Origin: Lineus longissimus
Taxonomy: Eukaryota; Nemertea; Pilidiophora; Heteronemertea; Lineidae
NCBI RefSeq assembly: GCF_910592395.1
Contig: NC_088314.1
Coordinates: forward strand, 1-64,000
DNA: 64,000 nucleotides
Direction: 5' to 3'
The translations under genes and the position numbers were made by a program. Shown piece after piece: positions 12,295-23,000 of this stretch; within the stretch, counting starts at the first letter, position 1, and the number at the start of each line of letters is the position of its first letter. The notes under the pieces are model-generated. The model was not told the origin of the DNA. It did no database searches and was given only the letters and a program-made list of their open reading frames with translations.

Positions 12295-12906
12295 GTAAGA
12301 CTATCGTATTCTCTATTATTCCGATTTCTGCAGGCTCGGTGTTTGAGCGGGCTACCCCTTTTTGGCCTATATTCTTTAGGCAGGCGCTGTGCAATCTTCC
12401 TGTGCATTTCGTTTCTAGTCTAGTCGGCGATGCCTATGTCGGTTCTTGTTGTCCAATTTGTCCATTTGTATATTTTCTCGTCTTTCCCGCTGTTATTCGT
12501 ATTTTCGTGGCATGTATATTTGAATGTCTCTGTGTCTTTCTGCCATGCGAGCCTTTGTGCTGGGGCAGTGTGTAGCCTTGCGAGCCTTGAGCTGGGGCCA
12601 GCCTTGCGAGCCTTCGGGCTGGGGCAATAGCCTTGCGAGCCTTCGGGCTGGGGCAATAGCCTTGCGAGCCTACGGGCTGGGGCAATAGCCTTGCGAGCCT
12701 TCGGGCTGGGGCAATAGCCTTGCGAGCCTTCGGGCTGGGGCAACATGCTGGTTTGGGTTAGTGGCGTTTTGATGTATGCGTTGAGTGAAGTCTCTGGAAA
12801 TTTACGTCGGGGGGTAGAAAGCGGTGCCTGTGCGCAGCGTTGCAGAATTGTTGCAAGCTGTTGTCTGCCATACATTTATTTATGTTTATATGTTTCTATC
12901 TTTTAG
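12295..12906 (+). other. Putative intron inside the 5' part of the DIRS gag region
   Basis: A donor-like catg|gtaaga at 12294/12295 and an acceptor-like ctatcttttag at 12906 bracket 612 bp full of stops. Joining them is phase-compatible (1 nt + 2 nt, giving Asp) with the gag frame that starts at 12907. Within it lies a 29-bp repeat array. Introns have been reported in some DIRS-like elements, so this is plausible but unproven. Confidence 0.4.
12570..12742. repeat. 29-bp minisatellite, about 6 units
   Basis: Units read agccttgcgagccttcgggc followed by tggggcaat. Units vary by one or two bases. The array lies inside the putative gag intron of the DIRS element, so it expanded after or together with the insertion. 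Confidence 0.85.
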
Positions 12907-14157
12907 ATGGTGCAGCCGACGGTGTTGAAAAGAAAGCACTCCTTGGTGGGGAGAAACTTGCTCCCCTCATCAAAAAGTTCGCGGTAGTGGATCCGGCATG
13001 CCCGCCAAAAGAGTTCGCCCACGTCGCTGGTGAGCCGTTGTCTGCGCTTTCCCCGTCGGAGATAGCAAGGGAGTTCAAGACAATAACGGGAGAGGATTCA
13101 GGGTCAATACTCAACTCGTGAGTTGGGAAGCCGACTTCGAAGCATTATGCCTACTTCTGCATTATACCTACTTCTGCATTATACAATTATTGTGGCAAAC
13201 GAGTTCGGTCAGCCTTCTGCTCAGGTTTTAAAGGTAAATGCTATTTTTAACGTAATATCTATTCGTTCGTAATATGAAGTTGAAGTTTTTATACCTATTG
13301 GAGTCTTCGTGCTAACATGAAAGTGTCTCTTGCATTTCTCACCCTAGTAAAATTGCAGTTTCCTAAGAGAAAACTTCATTTGCATATTTTGGGTTGTATC
13401 TACGTCTTGATTCCAGCATGGTTTGCTTAAAGTGTATAAGATAGTTTTCTCGTTTCGGTCAAGCTTTGTGTAAAAGGGTTTCAATAGTAGTCTTTTCCTT
13501 TTTTCAGAAACCGGAGGTACTTCAGTAGAAGAGTGCTGCAAGCGCCCCAGCTTGTCCGCAACCTCCCAAGAAGCCTAGAATTGAAAACCGATCGGAAGTA
13601 GCAAGGGCGAGGGAAAAGGTGCGTTTGCTGGCCTCTCAGGACGAGCCCAATGAGAGTTTGATTCTTTTGTATCTTGATGAGTTAGCTCTGAGGCAAACTC
13701 GGTTAATGACAAAGATGCGCCAATTTTCGACGATCTATACCGTCAGGCAAAAAGAAACCAAGGCAGAGTAGATTTGGCTAAGTTAGCGCTCACCGTTGTT
13801 GGCGGAGGTGAAGCCTTACGTAAATGTTTGAAGCAAACCGCGGCCGTTTCGCCGCCAAAGCCTAGGGGTCTCCATCCCCCCCTCCTAGAGTTTCTGCACC
13901 TTCTCCGCTTACAAATTTATACCCGGAGCTATCGGCATTGGCCTCAATTTCCCAAGCCCTTGGCCCCCTTTTTGGGGGTAACTCTTACAGAGGTGCTTAT
14001 GGCAGAGGTTCATATTCAAACGCAAGGCGCTCAAGAGGTCGTGGTGGGGGGGTATGGAGGTCGAGGCGCTATGGCATGCTTTTTCTGCAATTCAAATGAC
14101 CATTTCATTAGAGATTGCGATAAAATGAAGGCCGCTAAGCATTTGGGTAATAACTAG
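12907..14157 (+). pseudogene. DIRS gag-like gene, frameshifted, with C-terminal zinc knuckle
   Basis: Coding-like segments in changing frames cover this span. 12907-13118 is acidic/alanine-rich. A second segment at about 13507-13710 has an in-frame TAG near 13526, and a third continues from about 13700. A Ser/Arg/Gly-rich tail occupies about 13890-14050, and a CCHC zinc knuckle (CFFCNSNDHFIRDC, pattern CX2CX4HX4C) lies near 14075-14120. Frame changes coincide with the C7 run at about 13877 and the G7 run at about 14043, plus one near 13700. 13118/13507 also look like a donor (ctc|gtgagt) and acceptor (tttttcag), so a second intron is possible. Gag would package element RNA. The homopolymer positions make either decay or sequencing error possible. 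Confidence 0.65.
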
Positions 14158-14254
14158 GCTCTTTCTCTTGACCCGGGATAAACTGTCCTAGTGGAACCTC
14201 GGTTTCACGTGGGTCGGGAGTTGAGCCTTTTGTCCTTCTAAATCCTAAAGTTGA

Positions 14255-16474
14255 GCTTATATCATTTTGCAGGCCATTTTGGGGTTTGCTATCCCAGATT
14301 GGGAATATGAGCTGGAGTTTGATCCCCTTTCCATATCTTCCCATACACGAACCCCAGTTTGGACGACGGTAGAGGGACAAGAGGCTCAATTCCCGGCCCG
14401 CAACAATTGCCCGCGATTTGAAGATATTATGCTACGCGATGAATCCTATGATATAGCTGCCTTGCCGTTGAGAAACCCGGATTTTTTCGTACCTGGTCAG
14501 TTGCATAATTTTATGGTTGAATGGGATGAAATCATTTCGATTGTAGAACCGACTGTTCCCGCTGTTGGGAAAGTTAGAAAATGGATAGAACATGGTGTGG
14601 ACATTGACGATTTTTGGGTGCCATTCAACGGAAGCTTTAAAGGGGAGCATTTTCATTCTGAAAAGCCTCCCTCTCGTTACTTTAAAAATTCAAAGAGTTG
14701 TGCAAAGTTTGGAGAGTTCATATCAAAGGAATTAACACGTAGATTAGAAAATGGTTCTCTGCAGCTTCTTGGTAAAGTGGGGGACGTTCAGCTTCCAAGC
14801 ATCATTATGCCTCTTACGGTAGAGCCAACAAAGCCTCGCCTATGTCATGACGATCGTTTCCTAAATTTATGGATGAAAAGTTGTTCTTTCAGTCTGGAAA
14901 CTTTAAACCATGTTTTCAGGCTTGTAGACCAGGGGGCAAAGATGATCTCCACAGATGAAAAATCTGGTTATGATCACGTCTTTCTTACTGCTGGAAGCAG
15001 AACATATTTTGGAATCCAGTTTGCGGGGTACCTAATGGTTCCGACCACGCTTCCTTTTGGATGGAAGGAATCCGCGTATGTATACCAGTCTATTGGAATA
15101 GTTGCGACTCATTATTTGAGGCATTTTGGGATAAAGAATACGTTGTATATTGACGACCGTTGGGCGGCAGAATCAATTGCTGCCTCGTCTAAGCATTCTA
15201 TTCCTATTGAAAACTTCAGGTATGCCTTGCTACAACTCCTCACTAGGCTTGGCTATACATTTGCACTCGGCAAAATAAATGTTGTCATGGCAACCTTTCT
15301 TAGGCATCTAGGCTTTATAGTTGATTCAATTAGAATGGCGTACATTTTGCCGGAAGACCAGAAAAGAAAGTTTATTGATCTTCGTGAGCAAATCCTCGCC
15401 TCTAAAGAAGTAGATGCCAAAACTTTGCAACGTCTTGCGGGAAAATGCATCTCTATGCTGATAGCAGTTCCGGCGGCAAGTTTGTATACAAGGGAAGTGA
15501 ACTCGGCTATCTCGCGCGCATTGAGGAATAGTAAGCCGGTTTCAATGTCTGGAAAATTGAAAACTGAGATCCTCCATTGGCGTTTTTTGGATGATTGGAA
15601 TGGTTGTCATCCCTGGCGCCCGGAGTTTCATAAACAAATAGTGATTGCGACGGATGCCTCCCTTTATAAATACGCGGCTGTAGTTACTCAGGGTGACGCC
15701 AAAGGTATCTCTACGTCTGATTTCTGGGACTCAAATGATCGTCGCCCGATTCACTTAAAGGAGGCGGGTGCTCTCCTCCATTCCTTGCAGGCTTAAGGCC
15801 CGTCTGTCAAAGATCACAGAATTGATGTTCTCACAGATAGCATGGCTTTAGTCTGCGCGTGGGCTAACCAGGGTTCTAAATCATCGAACCTAAATGATAT
15901 CATAAAGCAAATATTTCAGTTCGTCTTTCAGTCCAACATTTGTCTCAAGCTCTCTTATATCCCTTCTGCCCAAAACCCTGCAGATAAGCCATCTAGGTCA
16001 ATTGATCCAAATGACGTAATGTTGTCAGAATGGGCTTGGGCGCAAGTAGAGGGAAAATTTGGCCCGCATTCGGTGGACCTCATGGCCCTAGATTCGAATG
16101 CCATGCGCGCATCCTGCGGTAGCTCTTTAAAGCATTTTACTCCTTGTCCGTCACCAAAATCTGCGGGGATTAATGTCTTTGCCCAAGACATTGCTTTGGA
16201 GGCAAACCCGTACGTTTTCCCTCCGCAATCATTAGTTCTTCCGGTAGTATCGTTGCTCCGACAGCAGAAGGTGCATTTATGCACGATGGTAGTAGTTATG
16301 TCGCAAGAGCATGCTATCTCTTTTCCCCTGTTGAAGCAATACTCTATTGACGGTTTCTCTTTGGGCCATTTGGAAGATAAAAATGTAGTAAGAGTGCCGT
16401 CTAAAGTTGGTTTTATAGACGACCCCTTCGGTTTGCAATGGCCTCTGTATGTGTACAGGTTATCCTTTGATTAG
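14255..16474 (+). pseudogene. DIRS reverse transcriptase - RNase H (pol), one frameshift
   Basis: The first frame is open to 15796. RT motif A is in the segment STDEKSGYDHV, motif B is PFGWKESAYVYQ and motif C is YIDDR (about base 15150). RNase H begins with TDAS (about 15650) and the glutamate of KEAG. The frame then shifts near 15793-15800 and continues to 16474 with TDSMALVCAW and NPADKPSR, completing a D-E-D-D-type set. After RNase H comes FGPHSVDLMAL, typical of the DIRS-order C-terminal extension (the methyltransferase-like region of PAT/DIRS1 elements). The reaction is reverse transcription of element RNA with RNA removal. No aspartic protease or integrase is seen, as expected for the order. 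Confidence 0.85.
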
Positions 16475-16484
16475 GTAATTAGGA

Positions 16485-17706
16485 TTGTTAAATCTCTTAC
16501 AGAATACAAGTATTTGCGGTGGTAAGGCTCTCCCTTCCTTATCAGAAATAGACGCGCGCCTACAGATGCTTGATAAACTCTCGGAGAATTCAGAAGCTTC
16601 AAAAAGGGCAGGTACAATTCAGCGAGCGCTAGAGATTTTTCTCGCTTCTTTGCCATCAGCGCCTACTCTAGTTACTTGTGGTGTTCAAGATATTAAGCGA
16701 TTTTTTGTGTGGAAAGATAAAGATGGTAAAACCAAGGTACATGACATATCATGCCCCTTCCTGGGTGACAAAAGTAAAATGCAATGTAACTGCCCCATTA
16801 GGTTGGCTTCTGGCACCGTCTCTAACCTTTTGCAGAAAATGGCTTCGATCTTTGAGCAAAGCGGACGTGGTAAGTCGTGGGATAATATCTTGAAGCGAGG
16901 TAATCCAGCAAAATCACCTGAAATTAAAACCTACATCAAGCAAATCTCAGAACAGGCCAGGGCTCAGATATTGCCAAAGCAAGCGAAGCCTGTGTTTCTT
17001 TCGAAGCTCCGGAGGGTAGCAAATTATATTGGAAATCAACTCACAAGGCCAGATTTGTCGTTATCACAGCAATTTGTTCTGCTCAGAGATCAAGCATTTC
17101 TGAAAATCCATTTTTTTGCGGGAGACAGAGTGTCGGATTTGGCGCGGTTACCAAGTCCATCTGTGCGCTTGTTACCCGACAATTCTGGTTTGGTTGTATC
17201 TCGTGTGTTAACAAAATCAATTAGAGGTGGCAAAGATGGGAAGTGTAACACATTTGTATTAAGTGTGTGTGAAGAAAAGATTATATGCCCAGTTTTTGCT
17301 TTTGCCGAATATACCCATTGGGCCAAGGATCACAGTATAGATCTATCTTGTGGTTATTTATTCAGAGTGGCCTTTTCGTCCTCGAAGGTGCTTGATAGCC
17401 CCGTAACCTACTCTACAATGCATTCTCGTTTCATAACCTACCTCACAACTCTAGGTATTTATGAGAAACCCCGCATGGAGTAAGAGCTGGTTGTGCGGTC
17501 ACAACATTTCCGAGTCGACAGATGCAATGAAGCACATTGGTTGGTTTACGAACGATTCCTACAAATATTACAGTAGACAAGATTCCCTGAAGCAAGCCTC
17601 GGTCACTGCCACTCGGCTAGCCGCGTCAACAGCTATGTCAAATAGAATTGAGGCTACGTATCAGAAATACTCTGTTTTTGATAATCTTCCTTCGGCCATA
17701 ATTTAG
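16485..17706 (+). pseudogene. DIRS tyrosine recombinase, split over three frames
   Basis: The main frame (16485-17483) is open for 332 codons and contains FAGDRVSDLARL with the first catalytic Arg. The HxxR box (PHGVRAGC, about 17467-17490) lies in a second frame. HIGW and the YYSR nucleophile-tyrosine box lie in a third frame ending at 17706. All four motif boxes are present, so only small indels near 17462 and 17505 break the gene. In this order the enzyme inserts a circular DNA intermediate without target duplication. It overlaps nothing and directly follows pol. Confidence 0.83.
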
Positions 17707-18110
17707 ACGGCTATTATTAGCCCTTCAATAAAGACAGCTCGGTCCAGTGTCCCTCGTCAAAATTTGCATCGTTTTCATTCAGATTCTCATGCATCTGTAA
17801 ATTACCTTATGGTTGCGTATACGTATTCAGGCTCATCGTCCTAAAAGTCATTCGCAGATATTTATCACCCGCTAGCTAAAATACTCTGCCATATGGTACC
17901 AACTACTGTATATACGGCTCTCTAGGTCAGTATTTACAATGCACGGTAAAATCCTTCGCAGTGTATAGATTGAAATGTATGTTGTGAATGTCAATTGACA
18001 AGTTTTTGTGAATTAAACGTGCTTTGTAGATATCTTGTTTCTTTCTTCTTAGGAGGAATCTTTTCTTTCTCCTTTTTCTGTGTTGGGAGTTTTTGGGGTG
18101 TTTCGATCCG

Positions 18111-18350
18111 ATGGCAGAGGATTCCACCTCGGATTTCGTGGCCGTGGCGGAGAAATGCTTGTTGCTCCCAATACTCCCTCGAGATGATAGTGGTCACTGA
18201 GGGTGCGTATACACCCTCATTGAACTCTATTATCGAAGAGGGTAAAAAAGCACCAGACCCTGGCCTATTCGAGCACTTGGCATTTGCGCTCGCATGTAAT
18301 GAAGGAAGTTTCCATTCTATCCCCAGAGTTTCCTATTTGGAATGGTGACA
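18111..18350 (+). other. Gag-like reading frame spanning B1A2
   Basis: An ATG at 18111 opens MAEDSTSDFVAVAE and runs into B1. A frame one base off continues from EMIVVTEGAYTPSLNSIIEE through A2 to a stop at about 18348. The same A-repeat frame in A1 leads, after a one-base difference (gcgcc versus gcgc), toward the gag frame at 12907. This suggests that gag's N-terminus may be encoded across the B/A junction. It could also be a chance open stretch. Confidence 0.35.
18152..18289 (+). repeat. B1A2 composite repeat (circle-junction copy)
   Basis: B1 (18152-18212) and A2 (18211-18289) overlap by the dinucleotide AC. Their junction 'gcgtatacaccctcatt' equals the right end of B2 (gcgtatac) fused to the left end of A1 (acaccctcatt). 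In the accepted model for split-direct-repeat elements this segment is the template that regenerates both termini during reverse transcription. Confidence 0.85.
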
Positions 18351-18559
18351 GGGTAATATGAGATCGAGCCTAAATTGCTAGGCATCAATCCATCTTCCAT
18401 ACCGCTAGATATATTAGGTGCTCTGGATTTGTTGCCCCTAAATCATTTAGTTTCTCATGTTTGTTTGAGCCAGCTAATTAAGTCCCATCTTATTGGTTTC
18501 CTTCACCCACCCGCCCCACCCTTGGTGCCGCTGTCTCTCGTATTTCTTCTTACACTGAA

Positions 18560-18620
18560 GAAATGCTTGTTGCTCCCAATACTCCCTTGAGATGATAGTG
18601 GTCACTGAGGGTGCGTATAC
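18560..18620 (+). repeat. Split direct repeat B2 (right end of the DIRS element)
   Basis: Near-identical to B1, with one substitution seen (ctcgag versus ttgag). It is separated from A2 by 270 bp. The shared sequence stops at gcgtatac (18620), which marks the probable right terminus. Confidence 0.8.
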
Positions 18621-18725
18621 TACGGTGAACAAAAGTCAAAAGGATGATCTTGATTTAAAAGTAATTCAGTCGTGGACATCCGCTATTTCTGAAGAGGCTC
18701 GACAGATCCGAAAGGAACAATGACT

Positions 18726-18947
18726 GGGAAAGGACATCGACATTTTTTTTTCGGGGCGGGACGACTTACGAAAACGAAACAAAAAAAATTTGAAAAAAAA
18801 ATCTGTTTCATTCGCCCCCCCCCCCCCCCCCGAGATAATAAAAATGAAACAAAATTATTATTTTTTTAATTTTTCGTTTTCGTAAGTCGTCCCCCCGACT
18901 TAATAAGACGTCCCGCCCCGAAAAAAATAATTCTGATGGCCTTTCCC
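18726..18947. mobile_element. Fold-back element with long inverted arms and a C-run centre
   Basis: The left arm begins gggaaaggacatcgacat, runs through ttttcggggcgggacg and acgacttacgaaaacg, and the right arm carries the inverted copies. The right arm has an extra ~19 bp between the two blocks. The centre is a run of 15 or so C near 18815-18830 flanked by A/T tracts. There is no coding capacity. It would form a long hairpin and is probably a MITE or fold-back transposon. Confidence 0.7.
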
Positions 18948-20080
18948 GTTTCTACCGTACTTCTTGCCTCAAATCCCTATGTACTTTTATGCCACCACGG
19001 CTCAAGTCCCACTTTCCTTACGAGCTATTTTGGGTAGGTGTAACTGTGAACGAAAGTGTGGACAGTGGCCCTCTAAGTTTGGTGGGCTGGCATTTCTTTG
19101 TGACATATATGTGAAATATATTTTGATGGGTGATTTTGATCAATGAGTGGACGGGCTTTTTTGCCCCTTTTTTGAAGGTTTTCGAAGTGGCCTTTGACTT
19201 TGTGGACGGGGAAATGCGAGGTCTAGTGTCCTAATGTTGTCCAAAGAAAAAATGTTTGTACTTAGAAATTTTTTCATCACTCAAGTCAGTTGAAAAATTT
19301 TCAAAATCAAAAATATTTTGGGACTGCAGTTTTTGGTGATGTAGGTGCAATTTGAGGGGGAAAAAAAGCGACGACGGACGACGACTGCAGTTTTTCAAAA
19401 ATTTCAAAATCAAAAAAATTTTGGGACTGCAGTTTTTGGTGATGTTGGTTCATTTTGAGGGAAAAAAAAATTTTGTAAAAAAAAAATGTTTATACTTAGA
19501 AATTTTTTCATCACTCAGTCAGTCAGATGTGGTTGTGACATGGCCCGTTTGATTGAGGTCAATGTCACTTCTGTGGTCAGATGTGGTTGTGACATGGCCC
19601 GTTTGATTGAGATCAATGTCACTTCCGTGGTCAGATGTGGTTGTGACATGGCCCGTTTGATTGAGGTCAATGTCACTTCCGTGGTCAGATGTGGTTGTGA
19701 CATGGCCCGTTTTGATTGAGATCAATGTCACTTCCGTGGTCAGATGTGGTTGTGACATGGCCAGATTTGATTTGAGATCAGTGTCACTTCCGTGGTCAGA
19801 TGTGGTTGTGACATGGCCATTTATCCAAAGCATTCTCCATTTCAGGTTAAGGGTTGATTCACGACTACAGAATCTTGGGAAAGGGTTGGATAATCTTTAA
19901 AGACGACAGACAATGTGCTCATTTCCACACACGAACATTTATTATAGGGCATACAAGTGTTGGGTAAATTTCACAACATATACTATCAAGAATAAATACA
20001 ATGCAAGAATACTAGAAATAACAAAGGAGGCCCCATCCCTACACTTTGCCACCAGAACACAAGGAACTTCAGACAGCAGT
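18948..20080. other. Intergenic region with imperfect duplication
   Basis: Between about 19240 and 19525 two blocks recur: 'tgcagtttttggtgatgt' and 'cttagaaattttttcatcac', forming an imperfect ~240-bp duplication. The 54-bp minisatellite follows. A minus-strand poly(A) signal (tttatt on this strand, 19938-19943) lies 140 bp beyond the stop of the PSTPIP2-like gene and probably ends its transcript. No gene is seen otherwise. Confidence 0.55.
19526..19820. repeat. 54-bp minisatellite, about 5.5 units
   Basis: Units begin cagatgtggttgtgacatgg and vary slightly (gaggtc/gagatc, ttctg/ttccg). Because 54 is a multiple of 3, frames stay open on both strands, giving 18-residue periodic peptides. I regard these as non-coding. 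Confidence 0.9.
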
Positions 20081-23000
20081 TTATTTAGGGGAAATGTCAC
20101 CAACTTGTGAATACAGTCCTTCATCTGCAAGAGAGAGAAAAAAAACATTTGAGGAAAAATTAATGAAATACAATTTTACATGTACCTGCTGGAAGCTAAC
20201 ACAAGCCCAGAGAGGGTCTTTTAAAGGAGTTGCATGAGTACTGCCCTTAACCACCATCATGCCAAATTTCAACCACCTAGCCCGAGGGGTTACGTGCTCT
20301 GCTAATGGATGGCAGACAAAGAATCCTATAAGCTGCCAACCGGTGAGTCAAAAAGTAAATGTATGACTGACCACCCCCCCCCCACCTACTCAGGTAATTT
20401 ATGGGAGTGCCTGCACATACAAGAAAAGTACAGGGAAAGGGGAAATCATTAAGATCTTGGAAAGGGGTGCTTTATTGGCCATAACGTTCAGGGAAAGGGC
20501 TGTTCTATGGACCACGAACTACAGGGAAAGGTAGGATTTATGGACCAGGAACTACAGGGAAAGGGGTGCTTTACTGACCATAACGTTGAAGGAAAGGGGT
20601 GCTTTAGGGACCAGATACAAGGAACCTCGGTTTTAAGTCTCATTCGAAGGACTGTAAAGAGCCTGGAGGTTTAGTTCCTTGAAAGCCACGCCAGTCCGCC
20701 CTGGGTTCTCCCCAGGATTGAACCCGGGCCCTTTTGCGCGGTGGCCAGCAGTGTTAACCACTAGGCTATGAAGCTCCCTTGTGATGAAACAAACTTCCCT
20801 CTTGTAACTGTTTCGCTGCGGTAGTCATTTTTTGGGCAGCGCCGCCACGTGCTGACAGTCGATACCAATAATAAACATTGGAGCTAACTTCTAACTGAAT
20901 GGTCGAAACTATTTGAAAGTGTCACTATCAATACTATCAGGATAAAACTAATTATTACCGAGTGCGTTTGGCGTATTTAGAGAGGTGGTGACCAAGTACA
21001 ATGCACGTCACCTGCACAACATGCGATGCACGTCACCCACAGCAAAAGGCTTATGGGCCAATTTTGAATCCTGGTACAAGCATCCGGGTATCCCTGAAAT
21101 TCTCTTTTTATAATCCTACTAGCTTGAAGGCCTCAATGTTTACCCACCAAGAACTTCTGGAGTGATGCCATAGGAATCCTTTCTCCTGTGACCCTTAGTG
21201 AATTTTGAGCCAACATTCTGAAAGGCATGAGTGAAGGTAGACTTGGAGCCAGCCTTAGCACTGGAGTCGCTACTTGAGCGTGATGAGTCGTAAAAGTCTT
21301 CATATAATACTGCAGCTGAAATACAGAGAGACACCTATTATGCATTTGAAATAATAACCACAATACTAATCATATTGTAGAACAAAAAGATTTTGCGTGC
21401 AGGATATTTTCGCGAATTCGCAAGTAGGTCTTGCTCACGAATATATCCCTGCCGCGCAAATCTCTTGCAAATAGGCAAGAATTCTATGTCATTATTGCCA
21501 TGTTTGCATCTATAGGCCCGTATGGCGTATATCGATCTCAGCTAGTAAACAAGTGATTTTTAACCTACACTTCAGTGCCTACACTATCGAGAGCTCAGGT
21601 CAAAATAGGCAACTTAAATTTTTTTTGAAAACGAATTCTTGACTGCCGAGAATATGTACATCGTTTGTCATTTGCAAACATTTCATGCAGCGAAAATATT
21701 TGGTTCTACAGTATCTACACCAGGGATCGCTACCATGGCCTGATTGATGTTACCCCAACACAGTTATCATTGTCTGAAAATACCGTTGCTTACATGACGG
21801 CCGTGATTGGTTTTGCGCTACATTTCAGGAGGTCTATTCCAGCCTTCGGCCATATTTCCCTAAATCTGGTATTTTAAGTAATTTTTTTGTACACTATGTT
21901 TATCATTCAATACCATTAAAATCTGGTGCACCAGTTTTAGTAGCATCTTGAAAATATGATGAAGATTTTCAAAATGGGCTGGGTGCTTCAGGGAGAATCC
22001 CTTCAATTGTGATTGAAGGCGAATTTCAAAATGGGCTGGGTGCTCCAGGGAGAATCCCTTGGATTGTGATTGAAGGCGAATTTCCAGCAACTTGCATAAA
22101 TTGTACCATGGACCAATTCATGAATTATGGTAAAACCTTAACCTTGATTGGATGGCCCGCTAAGCCAAAATGTCTTTCGGGAACACCCTGGAATAGACTT
22201 CTACTCACCAGGTCTTTCTGAGCCAGTTTTATTATTGTCAATGAACTCTACCAAATCCTGATCCAGTTGACAATTCTCCAATGTCATCCGAACGCTTTCC
22301 CAGGCTTCATCGTCATCCACACTTGCTTGGGAAGCCAGATTCAAATGGAACCAGAGCTCATTCCTAATAAACTGCATCCTCTCCTCCTCAGAAGCTTGAT
22401 ACACCTGGCAATATAGGAGAGAACTGTCACAGCCAGCAGGAATGGAGGTAAACTGAGATGACGAGGCAAATGGCACAACCAACAGGTATAGAGATCCACT
22501 GAGATAAAGAGGCTGATGGCACAACCAACAGGTATAGAGGTCCACTGAGATGAAGAGGCTGATGGCACAACCAACAGGTATAGAGATCCACTGAGGTGAA
22601 GAGGCTGATGGCACAACCAACAGGTATAGAGGTCCACTTAGATGAAGAGGCTGATGGCACAACCAACAGGTATAGAGGTCCACTTAGATGAAGAGGCTGA
22701 TGGCACAACCAACAGGTATAGAGGTCCACTTAGATGAAGAGGCTGATGGCACAACCAACAGGTATGGAGGTCCACTTAGATGAAGAGGCTGATGGCACAA
22801 CCAACAGGTATAGAGGTCCACTTAGATGAAGAGGCTGATGGCACAACCAACAGGTATGGAGGTCCACTTAGATGAAGAGGCTGATGGCACAACCAACAGG
22901 TATAGAGGTCCACTGAGATGAAGAGGCTGATGGCACAACCAACAGGTATGGAGGTCCACTTAGATGAAGAGGCTGATGGCACAACCAACAGGTATAGAGG

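Larger units (their letters stand above)
12182..18620 (+). mobile_element. DIRS-order (tyrosine recombinase) retrotransposon with split direct repeats
   Basis: Sequence A (79 bp, starts acaccctcattgaactct) occurs at 12182-12260 and 18211-18289. Sequence B (61 bp, starts gaaatgcttgttgctcccaa) occurs at 18152-18212 and 18560-18620. The order is A1 - coding region - B1A2 - B2, the split-direct-repeat architecture of PAT/Ngaro-type DIRS elements. B1 and A2 abut and share the dinucleotide AC, which is what joining the B2 end to the A1 start in a circle would give. Between them lie gag with a zinc knuckle, RT, RNase H and a tyrosine recombinase. There is no integrase or LTR. Several frameshifts indicate a decayed copy or homopolymer sequencing errors. 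Confidence 0.88.

Noticed and set aside
14255-17706. LTR retrotransposon or endogenous retrovirus
   Set aside because: There is no protease, DDE integrase, envelope or LTR. The last gene is a tyrosine recombinase and the ends are split direct repeats, which fits DIRS.
12182-18620. Two tandem truncated copies instead of one element with split repeats
   Set aside because: That would require the outer boundaries of A1 and B2 to coincide by chance with the B1/A2 junction. The split-repeat model predicts it exactly.
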